A stretch of 33,867 nucleotides of DNA from Akkermansia muciniphila (lineage in GTDB: Bacteria; Verrucomicrobiota; Kiritimatiellia; RFP12; UBA1067). Both the position numbers and the translations under genes were made by a program. This document shows, one piece after another, positions 7,549-15,789 of this stretch; the first letter of the stretch is position 1, and every line of letters begins with the position of its first letter. The notes below the pieces were generated by a model. That model worked only from the letters and a program-made list of their open reading frames with translations, ran no database searches and was not told where the DNA came from. Where the stretch lies: contig CAMBQV010000011.1 in the NCBI GenBank assembly GCA_945870145.1, positions 1-33,867 on the forward strand, written 5' to 3'.

Positions 7549-10245
7549 ATGGAAAAGAATTACGATCCGCAAGCAGTCGAAGCAAAATGGTATCCCTGGT
7601 GGGAAGAGAATAAACACTTCCAGGCTGACCCCTCCCAAGGGGGTCTTCCCTACACGGTCGTGATTCCACCGCCGAATGTGACAGGCATCCTCCACATGGG
7701 CCATGCTCTGAACAACACGATTCAAGATGTCTTGGTGCGTTGGCGCCGGATGCAGGGACGTAATACGATCTGGATTCCTGGAACTGACCATGCAGGTATT
7801 GCGACGCAAAATGTCGTGGAAAAGGCACTGCGCAAAGAGGGGCTCTCGCGGCGTGACTTGGGTCGCGAAAAATTTATTGTTCGCGTCTGGGATTGGAAGC
7901 AGGAGTATGGCAGCACGATTGTGCGTCAATTGCGCAAACTGGGCGCAAGCTGCGACTGGTCGCGTGAGCGTTTCACGATGGATGCAGGATTAAGCGAGGC
8001 CGTCTCAGAGGTCTTCTGTCGATTGTATGAAGAAGGTTTGATCTATCGTGGCAATTATATTGTGAATTGGTGTCCGCGCTGCCACACAGCCCTTTCAGAT
8101 GAAGAGAGCGAACACGTGGATACGCAGGGTAACCTCTGGCACATTCGTTATCCGATCCCTGGCGGCGGCGAAGTGGTGGTTGCCACGACTCGACCCGAGA
8201 CGATGTTGGGTGATACAGCCGTGGCAGTCAACCCCGCCGACGAACGCTATCAGGCACTCATCGGCAAGACCGTCACCCTCCCCTTGATGAATCGCGAGAT
8301 CCCTGTGGTTGCAGATGACTATGTCGACCGCGCTTTTGGAACAGGCGTCGTGAAGATCACGCCTGCACATGATCCCAATGACTTCCAGGTCGCCAAGCGT
8401 CATAACCTGCCCATGCTCGATGTGATGAATGGTGATGGTACCATGAATGCCGAGGCTGGCAAGTATGCAGGGATGGATCGCTTCGCCTGTCGTAAGCAGG
8501 TGATTGCCGACCTTGAGGCCCTCGGACTTCTGGTGAAGACGGATCCCCATCCGCACGCCGTCGGCCACTGCTACCGGTGCGACACGGTTGTCGAGCCACG
8601 CCTCTCGAAACAGTGGTTCGTGAAGATGAAGCCACTTGCCGCGCCTGCGATCGAGGCTGTGCGTTCCGGCAGGATCACCTTTACTCCGCAGCGCTGGGAA
8701 AAGACCTACTTTGAGTGGATGGACAATATCCGCGACTGGTGTATCTCACGCCAGATTTGGTGGGGTCACCGCATCCCAGTCTTTACGTGTGAAACCTGCG
8801 AACTCGAGTGGGCTGCTAAGTCCGTGCCGACTGTCTGTCCCAAGTGCAACGCAACGACTATCAAGCAGGACGAAGATGTTTTGGACACCTGGTTCTCCTC
8901 GTGGCTCTGGCCCTTCAGCACCTTGGGCTGGCCACATGAGAACAAGGATCTTAAGTTCTATTATCCGACTCATGACCTTGCGACTGCACCGGAAATTATT
9001 TTCTTCTGGGTGGCACGCATGATCATGGCAGGCTGCAAGTTCATGGGCGACATTCCCTTCAGCAATGTTTACATTCACGGCACGGTGCGCGATGATAAGG
9101 GTCGCAAGATGAGTAAGAGTTTGGGTAATTCGATTGACCCGCTCGACATCATCTCCACCTACAGCGCGGACTCCCTGCGCTTTAGCCTAATGCTCATTAC
9201 CTCCACCGGTATGGACGTCTATGTGAACATGGAGAAGTTTGAGATCGGTCGTAACTTTGGCACCAAGATCTGGAATGCCGCCCGCTTCATGCAGATGCAG
9301 CGTGAAAAGGTCGCGGAAGCGACCGCAGGGGCGACTTATAAGTCGTCCGCCTTATCTGGTCAAGACCTTGTACTGGATCCCGCGCTCCTGCGCGATGATG
9401 ACCGCCATCTCCTGGATTCTCTCTCTCAGACCATTACTGAGATGACTGAGCATCTGGAAAAATTCCGTCTGCAGGATGGCGCCCTTGCCATTTACAACTT
9501 CATTTGGAGTAATTTCTGCGACTGGTATCTCGAATATGCGAAGCTGGATCTCTATGGCACAGACGAAGCACGTCGCCTGCAGGTGCTGGCGGTCATGGAT
9601 GATGTCTTCTCCAAAGCGCTCAAGCTGCTGCACCCTTACATGCCTTTCATCACGGAAGAGCTCTGGCACGAAATGGGTTACGGCAAACCGGAGGAGAGCA
9701 TTATGCGCGCCGTGTGGCCCACCCCCTACGCAGAGGAACAACGTAAGGCATGGGGCTTAAGTGCTGAGACAACCGCATATGTCAACGAGAAGCGCGAATT
9801 GGTAACCGCCGGACGCGCCCTGCGTGCAGAGTCCAACGTGGCACCTTCAAAGTTTGTGAAATACGTGATTCAGGCTCTTGATGACGCGACAGCCCAGCGG
9901 TTGGTTGCGGACAGCGACAGTCTCAAGCAGCAACTTCGTGCAGAGCCGTTAGAGATTGCCTCGGGTAGTGGTGAAAAGGCCATGCCGGGAACGCTCTGCA
10001 AGCTCGGTACAATCTATCTGCCTCTCGAAGGACTCATCGATGTCAAGGCTGAGATGGCTCGCGTTAAGGCAGAGATTGAAAAGAATCAAGGCTTCCTGAA
10101 GGGTGTGAGTGCAAAGCTCTCGAACGAAGGCTTTGTTGCCAAGGCGCCGCCGGAGGTGATCGAGAATCAGCGCGCCAAACAAAAGGAGCTGACCGAGACC
10201 ATCGAACGGCTCGAGAAGCTGTACAAGACGTTCAGTGTAACATGA
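7549..10245 (+). CDS. valS: Valyl-tRNA synthetase
   Basis: PPPNVTGILHMGHALNNTIQD; GTDHAGIATQ; KMSKSLGNSIDPLDII; C-terminal coiled-coil. Confidence 0.97.
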   Translation: MEKNYDPQAVEAKWYPWWEENKHFQADPSQGGLPYTVVIPPPNVTGILHMGHALNNTIQDVLVRWRRMQGRNTIWIPGTDHAGIATQNVVEKALRKEGLSRRDLGREKFIVRVWDWKQEYGSTIVRQLRKLGASCDWSRERFTMDAGLSEAVSEVFCRLYEEGLIYRGNYIVNWCPRCHTALSDEESEHVDTQGNLWHIRYPIPGGGEVVVATTRPETMLGDTAVAVNPADERYQALIGKTVTLPLMNREIPVVADDYVDRAFGTGVVKITPAHDPNDFQVAKRHNLPMLDVMNGDGTMNAEAGKYAGMDRFACRKQVIADLEALGLLVKTDPHPHAVGHCYRCDTVVEPRLSKQWFVKMKPLAAPAIEAVRSGRITFTPQRWEKTYFEWMDNIRDWCISRQIWWGHRIPVFTCETCELEWAAKSVPTVCPKCNATTIKQDEDVLDTWFSSWLWPFSTLGWPHENKDLKFYYPTHDLATAPEIIFFWVARMIMAGCKFMGDIPFSNVYIHGTVRDDKGRKMSKSLGNSIDPLDIISTYSADSLRFSLMLITSTGMDVYVNMEKFEIGRNFGTKIWNAARFMQMQREKVAEATAGATYKSSALSGQDLVLDPALLRDDDRHLLDSLSQTITEMTEHLEKFRLQDGALAIYNFIWSNFCDWYLEYAKLDLYGTDEARRLQVLAVMDDVFSKALKLLHPYMPFITEELWHEMGYGKPEESIMRAVWPTPYAEEQRKAWGLSAETTAYVNEKRELVTAGRALRAESNVAPSKFVKYVIQALDDATAQRLVADSDSLKQQLRAEPLEIASGSGEKAMPGTLCKLGTIYLPLEGLIDVKAEMARVKAEIEKNQGFLKGVSAKLSNEGFVAKAPPEVIENQRAKQKELTETIERLEKLYKTFSVT

Positions 10246-10307
10246 ACGATGTAGACTTTTAAGAGTTTCAATTGAATCAAACAACAAGAATGTGTTAGAG
10301 TTGGGTT

Positions 10308-10628
10308 ATGGTTTTAAAACAAAACATTATGTCATTTGTTGATGGGATTGTTTCAGAATTTCATCCACGACGCATTATTTTGTTTGGCTCATATGCCAAC
10401 GGAGAGGCCAATCAATTTTCGGATGTAGACTTGTTGATTGAGATGAAAAAAGAGCCATTAAATGGGCTGGAAACAGTTGGGCTCATCATTGGAAAGCTAA
10501 AGCCTTCGTTTCCTGTTGATCTAATAGTTCATTCAACGAGGCAGGTAAAAAGCCGCTTGCGTCAAGGTGACTTTTTCTTAAGAAACATTGTTACAAAAGG
10601 CGAAAAGCTTTATGAATGCACTCGTTAA
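10308..10628 (+). CDS. MNT-type nucleotidyltransferase (MntA-like antitoxin)
   Basis: ILFGSYANGEANQFSDVDLLIEM (GSxxxG...SDxDL). Confidence 0.8.
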   Translation: MVLKQNIMSFVDGIVSEFHPRRIILFGSYANGEANQFSDVDLLIEMKKEPLNGLETVGLIIGKLKPSFPVDLIVHSTRQVKSRLRQGDFFLRNIVTKGEKLYECTR

Positions 10629-10836
10629 AGAATGGATTTCTAAAGCGGAAGGTGATCTTGTCTGTGTCCGTCGCGAATGTAGAGCACGTAAAGAGCAGTT
10701 ACAGTTGTTAGATGCGTATTCTGTAGCCTTCCGATATCCTGGTGCAAGTGCAAATCGAGACATTGCACTCACGGCTCAAAAATATTATCAAAGTGTGCGT
10801 ACGGCTTGCCGTATCCAGCTTCATTTACCAACCTGA
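10612..10836 (+). CDS. Shortened HEPN-domain protein, possibly a degraded toxin
   Basis: MNALVKEWISKAEGDLVCVRRECR... and LQLLDAYSVAFRYPG...ANRDIALTAQKYYQSVR resemble HEPN termini; the central helix region is absent; overlaps the MNT gene by 17 nt. Confidence 0.5.
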   Translation: MNALVKEWISKAEGDLVCVRRECRARKEQLQLLDAYSVAFRYPGASANRDIALTAQKYYQSVRTACRIQLHLPT

Positions 10837-10857
10837 AACAGTGAGGAGTAGAAACCG

Positions 10858-11346
10858 ATGAGTGATAATTGTCCCTGTGGGAGTGGCTTGAATTTTGATG
10901 TCTGTTGTGAACCCTTTTTAATGGAGAAGGCTCAACCCAAGACGGCTGCGCAGTTGATGCGTTCGCGTTATTGCGCATACGCTATGGGCGTGATCGATTA
11001 TTTGTACAAGACCTCTGGACCGAGCGTGCGCAAGGAGTTCGACGCTGAGAACAGCCGCAAGTGGGCGGAGTCTGCTAAGTGGAACGGTATGGAGATTGTC
11101 AAGGCCGAGGGGGGCGCTGAGTCAGATACTGTTGGAACTGTTGAGTTCATTGCGCATTATGCCGTGAAGGAAAATGATTTCGACCATCATGAGTTAGCCA
11201 CTTTTGAAAAGATCAACAACAAGTGGTTCTTTATGGATGGCCAGATTTTCGGTGCGGAACCCCTCCGTCGCGAGACGCCAAAAATCGGTCGTAATGATCC
11301 CTGTTCGTGTGGTAGTGGTAAAAAATTTAAAAAGTGCTGTGGCTAA
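10858..11346 (+). CDS. YchJ/UPF0225-like protein with N- and C-terminal SEC-C motifs
   Basis: [17 protein letters not shown] ... [13 protein letters not shown] ... [20 protein letters not shown]. Confidence 0.9.
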   Translation: MSDNCPCGSGLNFDVCCEPFLMEKAQPKTAAQLMRSRYCAYAMGVIDYLYKTSGPSVRKEFDAENSRKWAESAKWNGMEIVKAEGGAESDTVGTVEFIAHYAVKENDFDHHELATFEKINNKWFFMDGQIFGAEPLRRETPKIGRNDPCSCGSGKKFKKCCG

Positions 11347-11359
11347 CAAAGGGTGAGTC

Positions 11360-12031
11360 ATGGACGTTAAAGCCTTTATTTTTGATCTGGATGGAACACT
11401 GATTGACTCCGAGATGCTCTGGGTTGCTGCGATGGTTGCCTATCTTGCAGATCATGGCTGTATCACCTCGCGCCAGGAGATGATGAAGGTTGTGGTGGGC
11501 CACTCGTGGTTTGATATCTATCGCAAAGTAATCGCGCTCGCACCCGTGTTGGCAGCCGTCACGATTCAGGAGATGGCCCTTCAGCTACGGAGTTACTATG
11601 TGAAGCAGTGTGAGGATTCAGGAAGTATTCTCATTCCCACCTCGGTATCCTTGCTGAAGGCGCTTGCCAAGGACTACCCCGTGATTATCGTATCTGGCTC
11701 GCCACATAACGATGTGGAAAATGCTGTTCGTCTCATGGAGGCGGAGGCAAGCGTGAAGTTTGTCCTTGGCGCAGAGGATTACCCTCGAGGTAAGCCAGCG
11801 CCAGATGGTTTCCTGCTTGGTGCAAAGAAGCTTGGCGTTGCCCCTCAGCACTGTGTCGTGTTTGAAGATTCAACCGCAGGTGTTCGTTCCGCAAAGGCTG
11901 CAGGTATGTATTGTGTTGCGCTCTCGCGTCCAGTCGAGCACCCGCAGGACCTCTCGCCCGCCGACTGGATCCTTGAAGACCTCTCCGACTTCTCCGTCGA
12001 GAAGCTGATTACGCGTGGATTCAAAAAATAA
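11360..12031 (+). CDS. HAD-superfamily phosphatase (beta-phosphoglucomutase-like)
   Basis: FIFDLDGTLIDSE; VIIVSGSP; GKPAPDGFLLGAKKLG; CVVFEDSTAGVRSAKAAGM. Confidence 0.92.
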   Translation: MDVKAFIFDLDGTLIDSEMLWVAAMVAYLADHGCITSRQEMMKVVVGHSWFDIYRKVIALAPVLAAVTIQEMALQLRSYYVKQCEDSGSILIPTSVSLLKALAKDYPVIIVSGSPHNDVENAVRLMEAEASVKFVLGAEDYPRGKPAPDGFLLGAKKLGVAPQHCVVFEDSTAGVRSAKAAGMYCVALSRPVEHPQDLSPADWILEDLSDFSVEKLITRGFKK

Positions 12032-12066
12032 CGCAATAAGGCAATAACGCAATAAGGCAATGCTGA
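12027..12066. repeat. 8-nt periodic array AATAACGC|AATAAGGC|AATAACGC|AATAAGGC|AATGCTGA
   Basis: Contains the HAD stop codon TAA (12029-12031) in unit 1 and ends 1 nt before the next ATG (12068). Confidence 0.9.
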
Positions 12067-12067
12067 C

Positions 12068-12685
12068 ATGATGAATAAAGTTGTATTACCGTTAGGTGTA
12101 TATGGAGCGAATTGCGTGATTCTCTGGAAGGATCCGCAGCAAGCTTGGCTTTTTGATCCGGGATATGATGCGGGGACGATCCTTGCGGCGCTGAAGAAGG
12201 AGAATTTGAAGCTTGGCGTCATCGTCCTCACGCATGCGCACTTCGACCATATCTCCGCCGTCAACAATGTTCTCGCAGATCAGCCCGCGCCAGTCTATCT
12301 CCATGCGGCAGATGTCCCGATGGCTTTCTCGCCGATGAATCAGATGCCACCTTACGCCAGCACGAAAAAACCTGCTTCTCTCGACATCACGAAGGGCGAT
12401 GGTGATATGCTGACCTGCGGCGGACTGACCGGTAGCTTTCTCCACACACCGGGCCATACTCCCGGTAGTTGGTGCATCCGCTTTGAGGCGGAGAATCTGA
12501 TGGTGACCGGCGACACGCTCTTTGCAGGCTCGATCGGACGCACCGATTTTCCGGGTGGCAGTATGGAGAAGATGGAGGCCTCCCTGGCAAGGTTGAAACA
12601 GTTGCCTGACGCGACCCGTATCATCTGCGGCCACGGCGCTGAATCCACCCTCGGGCAGGAAAAGAAGACAAATCCGTATTTGTAA
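12068..12685 (+). CDS. MBL-fold hydrolase (glyoxalase II-like)
   Basis: VLTHAHFDHISAV (HxHxDH); HTPGHTPGSWC; MVTGDTLFAGSIGRTDFPGG; ICGHGAESTL. Confidence 0.92.
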   Translation: MMNKVVLPLGVYGANCVILWKDPQQAWLFDPGYDAGTILAALKKENLKLGVIVLTHAHFDHISAVNNVLADQPAPVYLHAADVPMAFSPMNQMPPYASTKKPASLDITKGDGDMLTCGGLTGSFLHTPGHTPGSWCIRFEAENLMVTGDTLFAGSIGRTDFPGGSMEKMEASLARLKQLPDATRIICGHGAESTLGQEKKTNPYL

Positions 12686-12708
12686 GAGACGAAGGAATAA
12701 CCTTTCCC

Positions 12709-12732
12709 GCAGAGACGCTGAGGCGCAGAGGA
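12709..12732. repeat. 8-nt periodic array CGCAGAGA|CGCTGAGG|CGCAGAGG
   Basis: Direct reading, intergenic. Confidence 0.8.
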
Positions 12733-12744
12733 GATTTTTTTCGC

Positions 12745-12760
12745 CTGCCCGCCGTAGCCC
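12745..12760. repeat. Shared intergenic word CCTGCCCGCCGTAGCC (copy 1)
   Basis: 15/16 identical to reverse complement of 14134-14149. Confidence 0.7.
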
Positions 12761-12809
12761 GGAGGGCGAAGGTGGGTGTGTTTCGTGGGAAAAAAAGGAG
12801 AATTAGACT

Positions 12810-14081
12810 ATGGCCATAGACCTCAAAGTAGCATATAAGACAATCATGGATGACCATTTTACACCCGAGATGGAAATTTCCTTTATCGACGGGGTGAAAC
12901 GCCAGACTCTGAAATATGAGAAGGTCTCGTGGGTGATCGATGGCGAGAACAAGGGTTTGCGTTACGGCGAGAATCCAGGGCAGGAAGCTGCCATGTACAA
13001 ATTGGTCAATGGTAACCTCGTTCTCGGCGATGTGACTGCACTGACGCCTGGACATTATCTTGCCTCTGATCCTGAATTGCTACAGTCCGGTAAGCATCCT
13101 GGCAAGACCAACCTCACGGATGCAGACAATGCCCTCAACATCCTACGCTATCTCGATGACACGCCCTGTGCCATCATCGTGAAGCACAACAATCCTTGCG
13201 GCGTGGCCAAGGCCTCCACGCTGGCCGAAGCTTATTTCCGTGCGAACAAGGCAGACCGTCTGGCCGCCTTTGGTGGCTGTATTGCGCTCAACCGTGAAGT
13301 GGATATCGAGACCGCGAAGCTTGTGGCTGAAGCGTATGCTGAAGTGGTGGTTGCCCCCGAATTTGCTCCTGGTGTGATGGAGATCTTCAACACCAAGAAA
13401 AACTTGCGTGTCATGCGCATCAACAACATGGCGAAGCTCACGAAGTTCGTAGCCCAGCGCGTTGTGGACTTCAAATCGCTGATTGACGGTGGCCTCGTTG
13501 CCCAGTGGTCCTTTGTGCCAGAAGCGCGCAAAGCTTCTCAGCTCATGCTGGCGGAGTGCACGACCAAGGATGGTGTGGTGCACAAGACCAAGCGTGCGCC
13601 GACTGCACAGGAGTATGATGATCTCATTTTCGGCTGGCTCGTGGAAGCCGGCGTGACCAGCAACTCCGTACTCTATATCAAGGATGGCGTGACGGTCGGT
13701 ATCGGCACGGGCGAACAGGACCGCGTGGGTGTCGCCGAGATCGCGCGCGACAAGGCCTATCGTAAGTTGGCCGACTGGATCGCCTGGGAAAAATATACAA
13801 CACCGTACAACGAGTTGGTGATGAAGTTCGGCGATGAAGGTAAAAAGCGCATGGCCGCGATTGATGAAGAGGTCAAGGCCAAGAACGGCGGACTGCAGGG
13901 TTGCAGCATGGTTTCCGACGCCTTCTTCCCCTTCCGCGATGGTGCGGAGGTCGGGATCCGCGAAGGTATCAGCGCAATTGTTCAGCCCGGTGGCGCGATG
14001 CGCGACTGGGATGTGATCGATTGCTGCAACGACGCCAATGTCGCCATGGTCTTCACCGGCCAGCGCAGCTTCAGGCATTGA
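12810..14081 (+). CDS. Phosphoribosylaminoimidazolecarboxamide (AICAR) formyltransferase, standalone (no IMP cyclohydrolase domain)
   Basis: LRYGENPGQEAAMYK; IVKHNNPCGVA; AAFGGCIALNREVD; YTTPYNELVMKFG...VSDAFFPFRDGAEVG...GISAIVQPGGAMRDWDVIDCCNDANVAMVFTGQRSFRH. Confidence 0.92.
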   Translation: MAIDLKVAYKTIMDDHFTPEMEISFIDGVKRQTLKYEKVSWVIDGENKGLRYGENPGQEAAMYKLVNGNLVLGDVTALTPGHYLASDPELLQSGKHPGKTNLTDADNALNILRYLDDTPCAIIVKHNNPCGVAKASTLAEAYFRANKADRLAAFGGCIALNREVDIETAKLVAEAYAEVVVAPEFAPGVMEIFNTKKNLRVMRINNMAKLTKFVAQRVVDFKSLIDGGLVAQWSFVPEARKASQLMLAECTTKDGVVHKTKRAPTAQEYDDLIFGWLVEAGVTSNSVLYIKDGVTVGIGTGEQDRVGVAEIARDKAYRKLADWIAWEKYTTPYNELVMKFGDEGKKRMAAIDEEVKAKNGGLQGCSMVSDAFFPFRDGAEVGIREGISAIVQPGGAMRDWDVIDCCNDANVAMVFTGQRSFRH

Positions 14082-14082
14082 G

Positions 14083-14176
14083 GTTAAAACTTCTGCGTTA
14101 AGAGTTCAGCGTTAAGAGTTCCACCTCTGCCAAGGCTACGGCGGACAGGTCAAACTCTCAACTTCCAAAGTTTAAC
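14083..14176. repeat. 7-nt periodic arrays (GTT family), inverted arms flanking a shared GGCTACGGCGGACAGG word
   Basis: Left GTTAAAA CTTCTGC GTTAAGA GTTCAGC GTTAAGA GTTCCAC (14083-14124); right GTCAAAC TCTCAAC TTCCAAA GTTTAAC (14149-14176). Confidence 0.82.
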
Positions 14177-14254
14177 TCAGAATGTATACCAATCCTCATT
14201 ATATTGAATATTTCTTTCGCTTTTCTATTGCTTAACCTTTAAAATACTGTTAAT

Positions 14255-14270
14255 ATTCATTCTAATGAAT
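14255..14270. promoter_or_regulatory. Perfect palindrome ATTCATT-CT-AATGAAT overlapping the hipB start codon, candidate autoregulatory operator
   Basis: 7-bp perfect arms with 2-nt spacer; ATG of hipB at 14265 lies in the right arm. Confidence 0.6.
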
Positions 14271-14468
14271 TTGAAAGAGATAGGTTTATTGATTAAGCAG
14301 CGTCGGAAGGAGTTGGGTTTGGACCAACGGAATCTTGCACGCCTCAGTGGGGTTTCCATCCATAGCCTAAGCGATCTTGAGGTAGGAAAAGGCAATCCCA
14401 CACATGAACGCCTTTCAAAAATTGCTGACGTACTCGGACTGGAAGTCTGTGTGAGGGTGAAGACATGA
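14265..14468 (+). CDS. hipB: HipB-like XRE-family DNA-binding antitoxin component
   Basis: IGLLIKQRRKELGLDQRNLARLSGVSIHSLSDLEVGKGNPTHERLSKIADVLGLE (HTH_3). Confidence 0.85.
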   Translation: MNLKEIGLLIKQRRKELGLDQRNLARLSGVSIHSLSDLEVGKGNPTHERLSKIADVLGLEVCVRVKT

Positions 14469-14797
14469 GTGGGCGCCAGGGAAAGGTCTATTGCCGTGGC
14501 ACATTGGCGGGATTTCTTGAAGAGTTCCCGCAGGGTTATCGTTTTGCCTATGACCCCGCCTATCTCGCTGATCCAGCTCAGCCTGCAATCAGTCTGACGC
14601 TGCCGAAACAGAAAGCATGCTTTGAGTCCTCAGCCTTGTTCTCTTTCTTTTATGGCTTGTTAGCAGAGGGTGTGCAGAAAGAGATCCAATGCTCGCTTCT
14701 CAAAATCGATGAGACGGATGATTTTGGTCGTCTGCTCCAGACAGCAGGTCAGGACACGATTGGAGCTGTGACGGTCCGCAGCGGGGAGGCCGCATGA
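14465..14797 (+). CDS. hipS: HipS-like protein (separate HipA N-terminal subdomain)
   Basis: GTLAGFLEEFPQGYRFAYDPAYL...AISLTLPKQ...FFYGLLAEG...GRLLQTAGQDTIGAVTV; ATGA overlaps on both sides. Confidence 0.82.
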   Translation: MSGRQGKVYCRGTLAGFLEEFPQGYRFAYDPAYLADPAQPAISLTLPKQKACFESSALFSFFYGLLAEGVQKEIQCSLLKIDETDDFGRLLQTAGQDTIGAVTVRSGEAA

Positions 14798-15750
14798 GAA
14801 AGCTCACCCAAGCTGAACAGCGGACCTTAGCCGGCGGCAATCGCACCTTTCCGAGCCAGCTGACCTTCTCGCGTAAAGACGTGGTGACTTTCCGACAAGA
14901 TGCTGTCACACGGATGTCTATTTCCGGTGTGCAAGACAAGATATCGTTGAAGCTGGTCCGAGGAACGCTTCTTCCGACTGATCACGACGGGGAGTACATC
15001 CTGAAGCCTATACCGTCTTCTCCTATTCCTTTCTATGCCTCAGATGTGCCCGCAAATGAACATCTGACCATGCAAATCGCCAACAAGGTCTTCGGGATTA
15101 CAACACCGCCCAATGCCTGCCTTCCCATGAGCGACGGCGAACTGGCCTACATTGTGAAGCGGTTTGACAGACAGGCTGGACAAAAAAGAAGGCAAGAGGA
15201 CTTTTGTCAGTTGTCCAATCGTACCGAGGTTACCCGGGGCCATAATTATAAATACGATGGCAGCTACGAAGAGGCTGGGCGCATTCTTAAGCAGTACTGC
15301 AAGGCGTATCGCGCAGAGATTGAAAAGCTTTTTGAACGGATTGTTTTTTGTTATGCGTTTTCAAATGGAGATGCGCATTTCAAAAACTTTTCCCTGATTG
15401 AGACCGGCTTGGGCGACTTTGTGCTCACGCCGGCGTATGATTTGCTGGCCACCTCCTTGCATTTTCAGAATGAATCTTCCTTGGCACTTAATCTGTTTGA
15501 CGATTTCGAATCCAAAGCTTATGGTGCACTTGGTTTTTATTCTGCACCTGATTTTATTGAATTAGCGCTTCGCTTCGAAATGGATCTGCAGCAGGCGAAA
15601 ACCCTTCTAAAAAGTATGTCGGCACAAAAGGCAAAGGTTGTGGAAATGATTCGTGATTCTTTGCTTTCTGAAGAGGCCAAGGGTGAATATGAACAACGAT
15701 TTCTTGAACGAGTAAAAGCAATCAACAATGGACTGGACGCATCACGCTGA
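14794..15750 (+). CDS. hipT: HipT-like Ser/Thr kinase toxin (HipA C-terminal fold)
   Basis: MSISGVQDKISLKL Gly-rich loop with SIS motif; VKRFDR; FCYAFSNGDAHFKNFSL catalytic loop; LTPAYDLLAT. Confidence 0.88.
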   Translation: MRKLTQAEQRTLAGGNRTFPSQLTFSRKDVVTFRQDAVTRMSISGVQDKISLKLVRGTLLPTDHDGEYILKPIPSSPIPFYASDVPANEHLTMQIANKVFGITTPPNACLPMSDGELAYIVKRFDRQAGQKRRQEDFCQLSNRTEVTRGHNYKYDGSYEEAGRILKQYCKAYRAEIEKLFERIVFCYAFSNGDAHFKNFSLIETGLGDFVLTPAYDLLATSLHFQNESSLALNLFDDFESKAYGALGFYSAPDFIELALRFEMDLQQAKTLLKSMSAQKAKVVEMIRDSLLSEEAKGEYEQRFLERVKAINNGLDASR

Positions 15751-15789
15751 AGCGTCCAATAGGGACAGCCTCACAAAGGAACACACACC

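Noticed and set aside
13143-14078. 311-aa minus-strand ORF opposite the AICAR formyltransferase gene
   Set aside because: Complete antisense overlap with a clearly recognisable gene; shadow ORF from codon bias.
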